Below, one piece after another: positions 47,545 through 57,640 of a DNA stretch of 64,000 nt; position 1 is the first letter of the stretch; each line of letters starts with the position of its first letter. Under the pieces are notes generated by a model. It ran no database searches. It was not told the DNA's origin and saw nothing but the letters and a program-made list of their open reading frames with translations. Origin of the DNA: Lysobacterales bacterium 66-474 (GTDB taxonomy: Bacteria; Pseudomonadota; Gammaproteobacteria; Xanthomonadales; Rhodanobacteraceae); assembly GCA_001899805.1 (NCBI GenBank), contig MKWP01000016.1, positions 248,001 through 312,000 on the forward strand, read 5' to 3'. The position numbers and the translations under genes are program-made.

Positions 47545-49227
47545 TTGAAAGACGCCCTCCGCGAGCTGTTGCTGCATGCGCTTGACCAGCTCCATCGGGA
47601 CGGCGGGCTCGATGCCCCGGCGCCCGCGTTCGTGATCGAACGCACCCGCTCACGCGAACACGGGGATTTCGCCTGCAATGCGGCATTGCTGTTGGCGAAA
47701 ACCCTTGGCCGCAAGCCGCGCGACATCGCCGGGGTCATCGTGGGTGCCTTGCCTGCCAGCAAGCTGGTCGAACGGGTGGAGATCGCTGGGCCGGGTTTCA
47801 TCAATTTTTTCCTTTGCGATGCCGCATGGCACGAGGAGATCCGCCGCGTGCTGCACGACGGCGCGCACTACGGCCACAGTCGTGTCGGCGCAGGTCGCGC
47901 GGTGGGCATCGAGTTCGTTTCGGCCAACCCGACCGGGCCGCTGCATGTGGGCCATGCGCGCGCCGCCGCGATCGGCGATACGCTGGCGCGGCTGTACTCG
48001 GCAACCGGCTGGAAGGTCTGGCGCGAGTTCTATTACAACGATGCCGGCGCCCAGATCGCGAACCTCGCGCTGTCGGTGCAGGCGCGCATCCGGGGCATCG
48101 AACCGGACAGCCCCCACTGGCCTGCCGACGGTTACCGCGGCGACTACATCCGCGACGTCGCCCGCGATTACCTGGACGGCGCCACGGTCGAGGCCGGCGG
48201 CGAGCGCGTCTCGGCCGCGAAGGACCCCGATGATCTGGACGCGATCCGCCGCTTCGCGGTGACCTGGCTGCGCCGCGAACAGGACCAGGACCTGCGTGCG
48301 TTCGGCGTTGTCTTCGACGTGTATTTCCTCGAGTCCTCGTTGTATACCGACGGCAAGGTGCAGCAGGTCGTCGAACGCATCGCGGCGCAAGGCCATTCGT
48401 ACGAAGCCGACGGCGCGCTGTGGCTGCGCGCCACCGAATTCGGCGACGACAAGGACCGCGTGATGCGGAAGTCCGACGGCACCTATACCTACTTCCTGCC
48501 TGACGTGGCCTATCACCTGTCCAAGTGGGAACGCGGCTACAAGCACGCGATCACCGAACTCGGTGCCGACCACCACGGTTCGCTGGCGCGGGTGAAGGCC
48601 GGCCTGCAGGCGCTCGACATCGGCATCCCGAAAGGGTGGCCGCAGTACGTGCTGCACCAGATGGTGACGGTGATGAAGGGCGGCGAGGAAGTGAAGATCT
48701 CCAAGCGCGCCGGCAGTTACGTCACCCTGCGCGACCTGATCGAGATGGCCGGTCTGGACGCCACGCGCTATTTCCTGATCGCGCGCAAGAGTGACTCGCA
48801 ACTGGTGTTCGACATCGACCTCGCACGCGCGCAGACCAACGACAATCCGGTGTACTACATCCAGTACGCGCATGCACGGGTGTGTTCGGTGCAGCGCCAG
48901 ATGCACGAGCGTTCGATCGTGTTCGAGGAACTCCATGCGCTGAAGCACCTCGACCGGCTGGACGGCGAACACGCACGCGCGGTGATGGCCGGGGTCTCGC
49001 GTTTCCCGGAAACGGTCGAGACCGCGGCGGAAAACCACGAACCGCATCTGCTGGCACAATACCTGCGCGACCTGGCCGGTGCGTTCCACGTCTGGTACAA
49101 CGCGGAACAATTCCTGGTCGACGACGAGGATTTGCGCAACGCGCGCGTGGCCTTGGCCTACGCAACCCGGCAGGTGCTCGCCAATGGACTCGGTATGCTG
49201 GGCGTTTCGGCACCCGAATCGATGTGA
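47545..49227 (+). CDS. argS: Arginyl-tRNA synthetase
   Basis: 560 residues from a TTG start ([16 protein letters not shown]). The class I HIGH motif appears as [20 protein letters not shown]. The tRNA-binding N-terminal and anticodon-binding C-terminal domains are present. The usual KMSKS site is replaced by [19 protein letters not shown], which is normal in many ArgRS enzymes. It charges tRNA-Arg. The SPOR gene follows after about 100 bases. Confidence 0.96.
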   Translation: MKDALRELLLHALDQLHRDGGLDAPAPAFVIERTRSREHGDFACNAALLLAKTLGRKPRDIAGVIVGALPASKLVERVEIAGPGFINFFLCDAAWHEEIRRVLHDGAHYGHSRVGAGRAVGIEFVSANPTGPLHVGHARAAAIGDTLARLYSATGWKVWREFYYNDAGAQIANLALSVQARIRGIEPDSPHWPADGYRGDYIRDVARDYLDGATVEAGGERVSAAKDPDDLDAIRRFAVTWLRREQDQDLRAFGVVFDVYFLESSLYTDGKVQQVVERIAAQGHSYEADGALWLRATEFGDDKDRVMRKSDGTYTYFLPDVAYHLSKWERGYKHAITELGADHHGSLARVKAGLQALDIGIPKGWPQYVLHQMVTVMKGGEEVKISKRAGSYVTLRDLIEMAGLDATRYFLIARKSDSQLVFDIDLARAQTNDNPVYYIQYAHARVCSVQRQMHERSIVFEELHALKHLDRLDGEHARAVMAGVSRFPETVETAAENHEPHLLAQYLRDLAGAFHVWYNAEQFLVDDEDLRNARVALAYATRQVLANGLGMLGVSAPESM

Positions 49228-49330
49228 CGATCTTTTCCTTTTCCGTGGAATGACTGAAGCGATCCGCGCGGATCGCACGATCACGTTCCTGCAACGGCAG
49301 GTTTGCAAAACAGGCATACGAGGGCTGGCA

Positions 49331-49951
49331 GTGGCAACGCAACGCAACGGCAGGCAGGCGGTACGCAACGGTGGTCCGCACATTCCGGGCTGGGCCTTGT
49401 TTCTTGCAGGCGTGGTGGTCGGCCTGATCCTGTTCGCGTTCGCGAGCCGGCACCTGCCCAGCCTGCGCCGCAACGACCAGCCGCAGGCCAATCCCAACGC
49501 AGTCGCCGAACAGGGCAGCTCGCCCGGTATCGCCGGCAGCAGCGCAGCGTCCAGCGGCTCGCAATTCGACTTCTACAAGGTGCTGCCCGAGAAGGAAGTC
49601 GTGATCCCCAACGCCGAACTGTCGGCGATGGCGAAAGCCGAGCAGCAGAAAGCCGCGACGGCCAACAATGCCAGCGTTTCCGCGCCGGGCGGTGCCACCG
49701 CGACCGGTGCTTCGCAAGGTGGCGGCTACGTCCTGCAGGTCGGCTCCTACCCCGATGCCGGCAAGGCCGAGGCGATGAAGGCGCAACTCGCCCTGCAAGG
49801 CTTCACCGCGCATGTGCAATCGATCACACTGGATGGCAAGGTCTGGAACCGCGTCCAGATCGGACCGTTCGCTTCAGCCACGCAATTGCAATCGGTACAG
49901 AAGCAACTGACGGACGCCGGCATCCACGCGATTCCGCTGAAGGAAAAGTGA
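49331..49951 (+). CDS. SPOR-domain inner-membrane protein (FtsN-like)
   Basis: 206 residues from a GTG at 49331, preceded by GAGGG. A short cytoplasmic N-terminus, a single membrane span (about 20-38, WALFLAGVVVGLILFAFA), an Ala/Ser/Gln-rich periplasmic linker and a C-terminal SPOR domain (about 128-206, GGYVLQVGSYPDAGKAEAMKAQL) are visible. SPOR domains bind denuded septal peptidoglycan, as in FtsN and DedD. Position after argS fits divisome FtsN relatives. The stop overlaps the next start by one base. Confidence 0.85.
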   Translation: MATQRNGRQAVRNGGPHIPGWALFLAGVVVGLILFAFASRHLPSLRRNDQPQANPNAVAEQGSSPGIAGSSAASSGSQFDFYKVLPEKEVVIPNAELSAMAKAEQQKAATANNASVSAPGGATATGASQGGGYVLQVGSYPDAGKAEAMKAQLALQGFTAHVQSITLDGKVWNRVQIGPFASATQLQSVQKQLTDAGIHAIPLKEK

Positions 49952-50700
49952 TGGGAACGGCCCTGGTCACCGGCGCCTCCGCCGGGTTTGGCGCCGCGAT
50001 CGCTGCGAAGTTTGCCGGGAACGGCTGGCGTGTGATCGCGTTCGCGCGCCGCGCCGATCGCCTCGCGCAACTGGTCGAACGTTTCGGCGCCGAACGCGTG
50101 CATGTTGCCGCGTTCGACATCCGTGATGAAGCGGCCATGCGCGCCGCGCTCGCTGCGCTGCCGGCAGGCTTTCGCGACATCGACCTGCTGGTCAACAACG
50201 CCGGCCTCGCTTCGGGCACGGCGAAGGCGCAGGATTCCGATCTCGCGCAGTGGCGGCAGATGATCGACACCAACGTCACCGCGCTGGTGACGTTGACGCG
50301 TCTGCTGCTGCCGCAGCTCATCGAACGCCGCGGCGCGATCGTCAACATCAGTTCCATTTCCGGCACGCATCCCTACACCGGCGGCAACGTGTACGGCGGC
50401 ACCAAGGCCTTCGTCACCCAGTTTTCCGCGAACCTGCGCGTGGACCTGCACGGCACCGGCGTGCGCGTCACCAACATCGAACCCGGCATGGCCGAGACCG
50501 AATTCACGCTGGTGCGCACTGGCGGCAATCAAGCTGTATCGGACAAGCTTTACGCCGGCGCGCATCCGATAACGGACACGGACATCGCCGATACCGTGTG
50601 GTGGGTCGCCAACCTGCCGCCGCACCTCGACGTGACGCGGCTTGAGATGATGCCGGTCAGCCAGTCGGCGGCAGGGCTGCAAGTGGCGCGCGACGCGTGA
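49951..50700 (+). CDS. SDR oxidoreductase, YdfG-like (NADP-dependent 3-hydroxy-acid dehydrogenase)
   Basis: 249 residues. MGTALVTGASAGFGAAIAAKFA binds NADP, NNAGLASGTAKAQ and NISSISGTHPYTGGNVYGGTKAFV carry the catalytic Ser, Tyr and Lys, and EPGMAETEFTLVR is the substrate-loop segment typical of YdfG. YdfG reduces malonic semialdehyde and oxidises serine-type hydroxy acids. It shares TGATG-type overlap with the SPOR gene, so they are co-transcribed, though a functional link is not evident. Confidence 0.9.
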   Translation: MGTALVTGASAGFGAAIAAKFAGNGWRVIAFARRADRLAQLVERFGAERVHVAAFDIRDEAAMRAALAALPAGFRDIDLLVNNAGLASGTAKAQDSDLAQWRQMIDTNVTALVTLTRLLLPQLIERRGAIVNISSISGTHPYTGGNVYGGTKAFVTQFSANLRVDLHGTGVRVTNIEPGMAETEFTLVRTGGNQAVSDKLYAGAHPITDTDIADTVWWVANLPPHLDVTRLEMMPVSQSAAGLQVARDA

Positions 50701-50702
50701 CG

Positions 50703-51167
50703 TTACACGGGTTTGCTTACCATCAACCAGAAGATGGCGAGTACGCCCAAAAACGCTGGCCAGCCCAGCCAGAACCACCAACGCATGACACGGTAGTAGC
50801 CGGTCGGCAGGGGGACGTTGCCGGTTACGGCAGCCAATGCCAGATTGCGTGCGCGGACTTGCAGCCACAGCACCGGCAGCCAGCAGGCACCAACAAGGAC
50901 GAACAACATCAGTGCGGTTTTCACCCAGAACGCCGCAAACCCTATCCCGAGATATTGCACAAGCCACCATCCGGTGATGAGTTGGGTCACTACCGCGGGT
51001 GCGGTGAAGCAGGTATCTGCTATCACCACAACGCGCGTGGTTTCGGCGATCAGCGAAGCATCGCGGCGACGATGCGCCATCCACATGAAGAACGCGATGC
51101 CAAGTCCGGTACCGAACAACAGCGTCGCGGACAGGATGTGCATCCATTTGACCCACAGATACACCAC
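50703..51167 (-). CDS. DUF2269-type integral membrane protein
   Basis: 154 residues from a GTG at 51167, chosen because GGAGG lies 6 bases upstream inside the end of the preceding gene. Four hydrophobic segments are visible (about 5-27, 45-68, 73-95 and 125-147), with the opening VYLWVKWMHILSATLLFGTGLG and an aromatic C-terminal run WWFWLGWPAFLG. The function of the family is unknown. It starts 2 bases after the stop of the SDR-DoxX gene, so the two are coupled. Confidence 0.8.
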   Translation of the reverse strand: MVYLWVKWMHILSATLLFGTGLGIAFFMWMAHRRRDASLIAETTRVVVIADTCFTAPAVVTQLITGWWLVQYLGIGFAAFWVKTALMLFVLVGACWLPVLWLQVRARNLALAAVTGNVPLPTGYYRVMRWWFWLGWPAFLGVLAIFWLMVSKPV

Positions 51168-51169
51168 AG

Positions 51170-52462
51170 TCACCTCCGGTCGCTCAGCACCCACAGCACG
51201 GCGATGGCGGGCAGGATTACCAGATTCTTTGCCAATCCACCCAGCGGCGCGAGCCAGCTTGCCGGCATCCACAGACTGAAAACGATCGTGTAGCAAAGAA
51301 CGCATGTTGCCATGCCGGTTAGTGCCCAACGCCTGCGCCAGCCGCTGGCAAGCCAAACCGCGAACGCGAGGTCCACGCCGCCCGCGACCCTTGCCAGCGC
51401 GACGGCAAACGGTGGTGGTAACCACATGACGCGCAGCGACTCGACTGTTGCGGCTGATGCAAACAGACCGGCCAGGCCGGAGACGATCCACAAGATGGCC
51501 AGCGCCGCGCACAACAAAGGAGCTAGAAAATACAGTCGTGCGTGCCAGCGATCCTGCACCTGACTTGGATGTGTCGACTGGACTTCAGCCAACCCGCGCG
51601 GCGCGAGGCCGAAAGTTTTCTCCAGTTGCGGTGGCGTTTCCGGAGCCGTGACGTTGCCGCGCCGAAGCATGCGCCAGATCGTCGCACTCATGGGGCCGCG
51701 GCCAAAACATTCGGCAATCCAGACCTGCAATAACACCAGCCCCATCGGTACCCGAATGACGCGCTCACCCGGAATGTGCAACCAGTGTCGCCATTGTCTT
51801 AGATATTCGCGAAGCGAAACTGGTGTGGGCCCACCGATCTCGAATATGCCAGCTGCATCTGCTGTGATCGCACGTGCGACGATTTCAGCGAGATCGCGGA
51901 CGTCTAGCGGTTGCATCTGCCATTCCCCGGTGCCCGGCACCCACACACCGAACGGCAGCGCCGCCAGCGCGCGCAGTAGCGAAGTGCCACCGTAGGAGCC
52001 TGCCATGGAGTACACCACGGAAGGCCGTAGCACAACCACACGTAGCGGCAATTGCAAAAGTGCAGCATCAAAGCGGTGCTTGGATGCAACGAACTCGCCG
52101 TCGCGCGGATCACCCAGTACCGAAATCTGCAGGAAACAGCGGATACCGCGATCGACGCAGGCGCGTGCCAGCGCTAGTGGACCGCGCGCATGCACTGCGT
52201 CGAAAGTCTGGACGCTTGATTCGCGCAGGATTCCAGCCGCATTGACCACTGCGTCAACACCTTCCAGCGCGTCGCGCCAATGTTCCGATGTCGTCATCGA
52301 GGCCAAATCGCATTGGCGCTCGTCGTTCGTGCCGGGCACTCGCGATCGCACGCCTGACAACACCCGGTAGCCATGACGCTGCAGTTCCGCGCCAATGGCC
52401 TTGCCGAGGAAACCGTGACCGCCGATCACAAGCACTGTCTCGCGGCAGGTCTCCGGACTCAT
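51170..52462 (-). CDS. NAD(P)-binding SDR with C-terminal DoxX-like membrane domain
   Basis: 430 residues. The Rossmann part starts VLVIGGHGFLGKAIGAEL and has AVVNAAGIL and a QISVLGD segment, resembling extended/atypical SDRs (NmrA or complex I 39-kDa-like). From about 305 four hydrophobic helices follow (FLAPLLCAALAILWIVSGLAG and on), matching a DoxX-like unit. Such fusions are known but uncharacterised. It is in one unit with the DUF2269-type gene downstream, suggesting a joint membrane redox function (inference). Confidence 0.85.
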   Translation of the reverse strand: MSPETCRETVLVIGGHGFLGKAIGAELQRHGYRVLSGVRSRVPGTNDERQCDLASMTTSEHWRDALEGVDAVVNAAGILRESSVQTFDAVHARGPLALARACVDRGIRCFLQISVLGDPRDGEFVASKHRFDAALLQLPLRVVVLRPSVVYSMAGSYGGTSLLRALAALPFGVWVPGTGEWQMQPLDVRDLAEIVARAITADAAGIFEIGGPTPVSLREYLRQWRHWLHIPGERVIRVPMGLVLLQVWIAECFGRGPMSATIWRMLRRGNVTAPETPPQLEKTFGLAPRGLAEVQSTHPSQVQDRWHARLYFLAPLLCAALAILWIVSGLAGLFASAATVESLRVMWLPPPFAVALARVAGGVDLAFAVWLASGWRRRWALTGMATCVLCYTIVFSLWMPASWLAPLGGLAKNLVILPAIAVLWVLSDRR

Positions 52463-52475
52463 GTCTGTGAATCCC

Positions 52476-54392
52476 CTAAACTTGTGTGGCCGGCACTTCA
52501 GCGAGGTAGGTGTATCCCGTCAGGCCGGCCTCCAGCGCCGCTTCGAGACGTTGCGATTCCTGGTCGGGCAATCCGGCGGCGGAAATTTTCTCGCGATAGG
52601 CCGCGCGCAAATCGTCGGGCTTGTAACCGACGTAGTCGAGCAGCATGTCGGCGGAGTCGCCGCGGCGCGCGCCGTCCAATGAAAATCCATCGCCATCGAC
52701 GCGCACGTTCACCGCATCGGTGTCGCCGAAGAGATTGTGGATGTCGCCGAGGGTTTCCTGGTACGCGCCGACGAGGAAGATGCCGAGCCGGTACGGCTCG
52801 CCCGAGCGCAGTTCGTGCAACGGCAAGCTCACGTCGAGGTCGCCCGATTCCACGTACACGTCCACGCGGCCGTCGGAATCGCAGGTGAGGTCGGCCAGCG
52901 TGCCGCGCCGCGTGGGGTTCTCGTCGAGGCGCGTCAGCGGCATGATCGGGAAAATCTGGTCGATCGCCCACACGTCGGGGATCGATTCGAACACCGAGAA
53001 GTTGCAGAAGTATTTGTCGACCAGCTTCACGTCCAGCGCGTCGATGATTTCGCGGTGCGAACGCTCGTCGGGTTTCAGGTGCTTGCGTATGCCCAGCGCG
53101 ATCGCATGGAACAGCGCGTCGAGTTTGGCGCGCTGCGCGAGATCCAGCACGCCTTGTGCGTACAGAAGGTGTCCTTCGTTCAAATACTGCTGTGCGTCCT
53201 GCCAGATTTCGCGCACGGGGCGGCGGTCCAGCGCCGCCAACGTTTCGCGCAGGGACCGCAGCACCGGCGATTCGTCACCGGTTGCGGGCGGCACCGCGCC
53301 GTCGGGTGCGGCTTCCACTTCGCTGACGTTGACGACCAGCACCGCGTGGTGCGCGGTCATCGCGCGCCCGGATTCCGTCAGCACGTGCGGCGGCTCGATG
53401 TGCCACTCCGCGCAGGCGGCGGCCAGCGGCGCGACGATCGCGTTGGCGTACTGGTCGAGGTCGTAGTTGATCGAGCACTCGCTGCGTGAGCGCGTGCCTT
53501 CGTAATCGACGCCGAGCCCGCCGCCGACGTCCACGTGGTCGAGCGGCAGGCCCAGCGCGCGCAGCTCCGCGAAATGCCGCACCGCTTCGCGCATGCCAGC
53601 CGAGATGTCGCGCAGGTTCGAAATCTGCGAGCCCATGTGGAAATGCAGCAGGCGCATCGTGTGCGTCAGGTTCGACTCGCGCAGGCGCGCGGCCAGCGCC
53701 AGCAACTGCGCGGGCGTCAGGCCGAACTTGCTCTTGTCGCCGCCGGTGTTCTGCCACTTGCCGGCACCGATCGAGGCCAGCCGCACGCGCACGCCGAGCC
53801 TCGGTTCGACGCCGAGCGCCTTCGATTGCGCGATCACGTGTTCGAGTTCGGAGGGCTTCTCGATCACGATCACCACGTCGATGCCGAGCTTGCGGCCGAT
53901 CAGCGCGATACGGATGTAGTCGGCGTCCTTGTAGCCGTTGCACACCACCAGCGAACCGGCGCGCGCAAGTCCCAGCACGGCCAACAGCTCCGGCTTGGAA
54001 CCGGCTTCCAGACCGAATCCCGTGCCTTCCGCGCGCGGCGACTGCGGGCCCTGTGCGAGCGTGCCCGCGACCGCGCGCTGCTGGTTGACCTTGATCGGAT
54101 ACAGCGCGGTGTACCCGCCCGCGTAGTGATGCGCGCGCATCGCATCGGCGAACGCGGCGCGCAGGCGCGCGCGGCGATCGAGCAGGATGTCGGGGAAGCG
54201 CAACAGCATCGGCAGCCGCAGCCCGAGCCCCTTCGCCCGTGCGACCGCATCGTCCAGTGCAATGGCGGGGCCGTCGGCGCCGCGCGGTCGCATCACCGCG
54301 CGTCCCGCGTCGTCGATGTCGACGTAGCCGTCGCTCCAGTGTGCAACCGAATAGGTATCGCGGGCGGCATCGATGTTCCAGGCGTTCGTCAT
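52476..54392 (-). CDS. speA: Biosynthetic arginine decarboxylase
   Basis: 638 residues from the ATG at 54392 (MTNAWNIDAARDTYSV). The PLP-binding Lys 101 is in ALYPIKVNQQ, FHMGSQISN and DVGGGLGVDYEGTRS form the phosphate and substrate sites, and the insert and C-terminal domains match the large SpeA family. It makes agmatine from arginine. It is divergent from speE, so the polyamine genes share a 155-base promoter region; a TACAAT -10 for speE is visible near 54511. Confidence 0.95.
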   Translation of the reverse strand: MTNAWNIDAARDTYSVAHWSDGYVDIDDAGRAVMRPRGADGPAIALDDAVARAKGLGLRLPMLLRFPDILLDRRARLRAAFADAMRAHHYAGGYTALYPIKVNQQRAVAGTLAQGPQSPRAEGTGFGLEAGSKPELLAVLGLARAGSLVVCNGYKDADYIRIALIGRKLGIDVVIVIEKPSELEHVIAQSKALGVEPRLGVRVRLASIGAGKWQNTGGDKSKFGLTPAQLLALAARLRESNLTHTMRLLHFHMGSQISNLRDISAGMREAVRHFAELRALGLPLDHVDVGGGLGVDYEGTRSRSECSINYDLDQYANAIVAPLAAACAEWHIEPPHVLTESGRAMTAHHAVLVVNVSEVEAAPDGAVPPATGDESPVLRSLRETLAALDRRPVREIWQDAQQYLNEGHLLYAQGVLDLAQRAKLDALFHAIALGIRKHLKPDERSHREIIDALDVKLVDKYFCNFSVFESIPDVWAIDQIFPIMPLTRLDENPTRRGTLADLTCDSDGRVDVYVESGDLDVSLPLHELRSGEPYRLGIFLVGAYQETLGDIHNLFGDTDAVNVRVDGDGFSLDGARRGDSADMLLDYVGYKPDDLRAAYREKISAAGLPDQESQRLEAALEAGLTGYTYLAEVPATQV

Positions 54393-54547
54393 CGTCGGTC
54401 TCCGGATAACGAGGGGTGGAACGTCGCAGCGGCGGGCCTTGACGCGAAGGAAAGGTCGACCGGAAGCCACCATCGCCGCGGGATCGACAGCGGCCATTGT
54501 AACGCCCGGCCGCTACAATCCGGCATTCGCCATTGAAGGTTCCGCGC

Positions 54548-55396
54548 ATGTCGTCCAACTGGTTCACCGAGCAGCACGAGGCTTCCGGTTCGTCGATCGG
54601 CTATCGCATCACGGAAAAGCTCGCCGACGAACAGACGCCGTTCCAGCACATCGAGGTTTACGCGACCACCGACTGGGGCAACCTGATGGTGATCGATGGC
54701 TGCGTGATGCTGACCAGCCGCGACAATTTCCTGTACCACGAGATGATGACGCACCCGGCGCTGTACACGCACGCGGCGCCCCGCAACGTGGTGATCATCG
54801 GCGGCGGCGATTGCGGCACGTTGCGCGAAGTGTTGCGCCACCCGGAAGTCGAATCGGTGGTGCAGATCGACATCGACGAACAGGTGACGCGGCTCGCGGA
54901 GCAACATTTCCCGGAGCTGTGCGAATCCAACGACGATCCGCGCGCGAAACTGCTGTTCGATGACGGGATCAAGTACATGGCCGAGGCCGCGCCGGCCTCG
55001 CTGGACGTGGTGATCGTCGATTCCACCGATCCGGTCGGGCCGGCCGAAGGCCTGTTCAACCAGAAGTTCTACGCGAGCTGCTTCCGCGCGCTGCGCGAGG
55101 GCGGCATCCTGGTGCAACAATCCGAGTCGCCGCTGGTACTCATGGCTTTGATCCAGTCGATGCACAAGGCGATGCGCGAGGTCGGCTTTTCGACCACCCG
55201 CACCCTGCCGTTTCCGCAGCCCTGCTACCCGACCGGCTGGTGGAGCTGCACGCTGGCGCGCAAGGCCGGTCCGCTCGATGCGTTCCGCGAGGATGATGCT
55301 TCGGACAAACCGTTCACGACGCGTTACTACAACGCCGGCATCCACCGCGCCGCCCTGGCGCAACCGGAATTCATGCGCAGCGCATTGCCTGCCTGA
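54548..55396 (+). CDS. speE: Spermidine synthase (polyamine aminopropyltransferase)
   Basis: 282 residues from the ATG at 54548. The family features WFTEQHEASGSSIGYRI, LMVIDGCVMLTSRDNFLYHEMMTHPAL, VVIIGGGDCGTLREVLRH and VDSTDPVGPAEGLFNQKFY (catalytic Asp) are all present. It transfers aminopropyl from decarboxylated SAM to putrescine. It lies opposite speA. Confidence 0.96.
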   Translation: MSSNWFTEQHEASGSSIGYRITEKLADEQTPFQHIEVYATTDWGNLMVIDGCVMLTSRDNFLYHEMMTHPALYTHAAPRNVVIIGGGDCGTLREVLRHPEVESVVQIDIDEQVTRLAEQHFPELCESNDDPRAKLLFDDGIKYMAEAAPASLDVVIVDSTDPVGPAEGLFNQKFYASCFRALREGGILVQQSESPLVLMALIQSMHKAMREVGFSTTRTLPFPQPCYPTGWWSCTLARKAGPLDAFREDDASDKPFTTRYYNAGIHRAALAQPEFMRSALPA

Positions 55397-55470
55397 GTCC
55401 GGCTGCACCGGCCAGTAAACATTCATCCGGCCTTGTTTAGCTTCACCCCACCCACCCATCGGTACTCATC

Positions 55471-56544
55471 ATGCGTCTTGTCGTGATCCCCGTCCTTCTC
55501 GCCGCGCTGTTCGCCACAGGCAGCGCGTTCGCGACCCCGGCCGCGCAACTCGCGCCGGATTCCGCCGCGACGAGCAGTCCGGCCATCACGAGCACGGCCG
55601 GTCCCGCCCCGAAGGTCTCGCCTGCGGACCAGAAGCGCATCGACGCGATCCAGCAGTACCAGCACGATCTGGTCAACGTGGTCGCGTTGCGCGCCGAGCC
55701 CGATTACCTGCTGGGCGCCGCGATCCTTGCCAAGCCGTTCACTGACCAGACGCCCGGCCTCGATTTCGATGCGCTGAGCCAGCGCGCCGCCGCCGCGACG
55801 GGCGCCGGGCCCGCGGCCGAGTGGACGCGGCTCGGCGTGTGCAAGGACAAGTCCGATTGCCCGAACGCGAAAGCCGACGCGTACCTGAAAAAGCACGCCG
55901 CCGGCAATGCGGCGATCTGGCTGGTCGATCTGGATCTGGCCGCGGCGAACAAGGATGCCGCGGCGGAACGCAAGGCTCTCGCGAGGGCGGCGAGCGCGCA
56001 AACCTATGACGATTACTACGGCAAGGTGCTGGCCGGTGTCGGCAAGGCCGTCGCGGTGTTGCCGCCGCTGGCCGACACCACGCAGGGCGCGCATGACGGC
56101 CAGCCGGACAATGGCGAAGGCGTGCGGTTGTTCGTGGCGATCAACGCGACGCAGTCGCACCTGCGGCCGGACCTGGGGCCGCTGGTCGAACTGTGCGGCA
56201 AGGATGCGGTGGCCAGGCACGCCGGAACCAGGGCGGACTGCCTGAAGCTCGCGCACACCCTGCAGTGGGGATCGAGTCCGATCGCGCGCGCGGTGGGTTT
56301 GCACATCCAGGCCGAACTGAATCCCGACGACCGGGCGCAGGACGAGCAGGCCAGCCGGAACCTTGCCTGGCAGGTGCACCAGTACTCGGGCTTGCTGCAG
56401 CGCGCCCTCACCGACCCGTCGCTCGCCTCGCAATGGCTGATGACGGCGCGCAATGGCGGCACCGAATTGAGCCTGATCCTCGCGACCCTGCGCGCCAACC
56501 AGATTCCACTGGACGCGCCAGCCGACGCCGGTTCCGGCAAATAA
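55471..56544 (+). CDS. Exported protein of unknown function
   Basis: 357 residues. A signal peptide (1-21, ending GSAFA) precedes an Ala/Ser/Pro-rich linker. The rest is helical and Ala-rich, with conserved-looking Cys residues near 124-130 (GVCKDKSDC) and near 244-259 that could form disulfides. No family is recognised. It may be co-transcribed with sixA, which starts 11 bases after its stop. Confidence 0.7.
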   Translation: MRLVVIPVLLAALFATGSAFATPAAQLAPDSAATSSPAITSTAGPAPKVSPADQKRIDAIQQYQHDLVNVVALRAEPDYLLGAAILAKPFTDQTPGLDFDALSQRAAAATGAGPAAEWTRLGVCKDKSDCPNAKADAYLKKHAAGNAAIWLVDLDLAAANKDAAAERKALARAASAQTYDDYYGKVLAGVGKAVAVLPPLADTTQGAHDGQPDNGEGVRLFVAINATQSHLRPDLGPLVELCGKDAVARHAGTRADCLKLAHTLQWGSSPIARAVGLHIQAELNPDDRAQDEQASRNLAWQVHQYSGLLQRALTDPSLASQWLMTARNGGTELSLILATLRANQIPLDAPADAGSGK

Positions 56545-56555
56545 GGGCGACGGGC

Positions 56556-57032
56556 ATGCGCGAGTTGTTGTTGTTCAGGCACGCCGAGGCGATGTCGGCC
56601 GGTCCCGACGGGCGCGACATCGAACGTCCGTTGAGCCTGCACGGCGAGGCGCAGGCGCGCGCGGCGGGCACGTGGCTGGCCGAACAGGATGCGATTCCCG
56701 ATGCAGTGCTGTGTTCGCCGGCGCGCCGTGCGCAGATGACCGCCGACGCGGTCGGCAAGTCGCTGCGCGTGCCGGTCCCGCAGTTCCTGCCCGCGATCTA
56801 CCAGGCCACGCCGGGCGATCTGCTCACGCTGGTCGAGAACCATGCACCGGATGCCCGCCGGGTGCTGCTGATCGGGCACAACCCCGGCCTCGAGCAACTG
56901 CTGGCGCTGCTGACCGAAGGCCGTTCGGCGGGCGCACGCGGCATGTCGCCCGCGACGATCGCGTGGATCGAACTCGCGGACGACGCGCTCGAACCCGGAC
57001 ATGGGCGGCTGCGCCTGATCTGGTCGCCGTGA
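56556..57032 (+). CDS. sixA: SixA-type phosphohistidine phosphatase
   Basis: 158 residues. The histidine-phosphatase motif LLLFRHAEA (His 9) opens the protein, and LIGHNPGLEQLLALL carries the second His. SixA enzymes remove phosphate from histidine in phosphotransferase or Hpt domains. Its stop overlaps the next GTG start by ATGA/GTGA-type coupling (TGA at 57030-57032 within GTGA). Confidence 0.9.
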   Translation: MRELLLFRHAEAMSAGPDGRDIERPLSLHGEAQARAAGTWLAEQDAIPDAVLCSPARRAQMTADAVGKSLRVPVPQFLPAIYQATPGDLLTLVENHAPDARRVLLIGHNPGLEQLLALLTEGRSAGARGMSPATIAWIELADDALEPGHGRLRLIWSP

Positions 57033-57616
57033 AGGCCGCGCTGGCACTGGCATTGCTGCTGCCGTGCCTCGCGCTCGCGGCCGCGCCTGCAGTCGAAACG
57101 CGAACCTGGCCGATCGACCCCGCGCAGTCGCTGGCGCAGTTCAGCGTGCGCAAGTTCTGGTTTGCCCACGAGCGCGGCACGTTCCCGAGCATGCACGGCA
57201 GCCTGCGCGGGATCGATACCCGCGCCGGCGTCGACCTCGCCGAGGTCGAGGCGACGCTCGACGTCGCCGACCTGCAGATGGACGACGCCGATGACCGCGA
57301 ACACGCGCTGGGCGGGAATTTCTTCGACGCCGCGCGGTTCCCGGTCGTCCGCTTCGACTCCGATCCGTTCCCGCTGGCCGATCTGGCGGGCGGCGGAAAC
57401 CTGCACGGCTTGCTGACCCTGCACGGCGAGCGCCATCCGGTGGCATTCGCGTTGTTGCCTTCCGACTGTCCGCGCCAGCCGCTCGAATGCATGATCCGGT
57501 TGCGCGGCACGATTTCCCGTTCGCTGTTCGGCATGCGCATGTGGCGCGGCGTGCTGTCCGACAAGGTCGAACTCGATTTGCGGATCCGGTTGGCGCCGCA
57601 GGCCGCGGAAGATTGA
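57029..57616 (+). CDS. YceI-family exported protein
   Basis: 195 residues from a GTG overlapping sixA. A signal peptide (about 1-21, ending LALAA) precedes a lipocalin-like YceI beta-barrel: WPIDPAQSLAQFSVRKFWFAHERGTF, then DLQMDDADDREHALGGNFFDAARFPVVRF and the C-terminal strands. YceI proteins bind isoprenoid-type lipids in the periplasm. Its link with sixA is unclear. Confidence 0.88.
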   Translation: MKAALALALLLPCLALAAAPAVETRTWPIDPAQSLAQFSVRKFWFAHERGTFPSMHGSLRGIDTRAGVDLAEVEATLDVADLQMDDADDREHALGGNFFDAARFPVVRFDSDPFPLADLAGGGNLHGLLTLHGERHPVAFALLPSDCPRQPLECMIRLRGTISRSLFGMRMWRGVLSDKVELDLRIRLAPQAAED

Positions 57617-57640
57617 CGCGCCCCGTATCATGCGGGTGCG

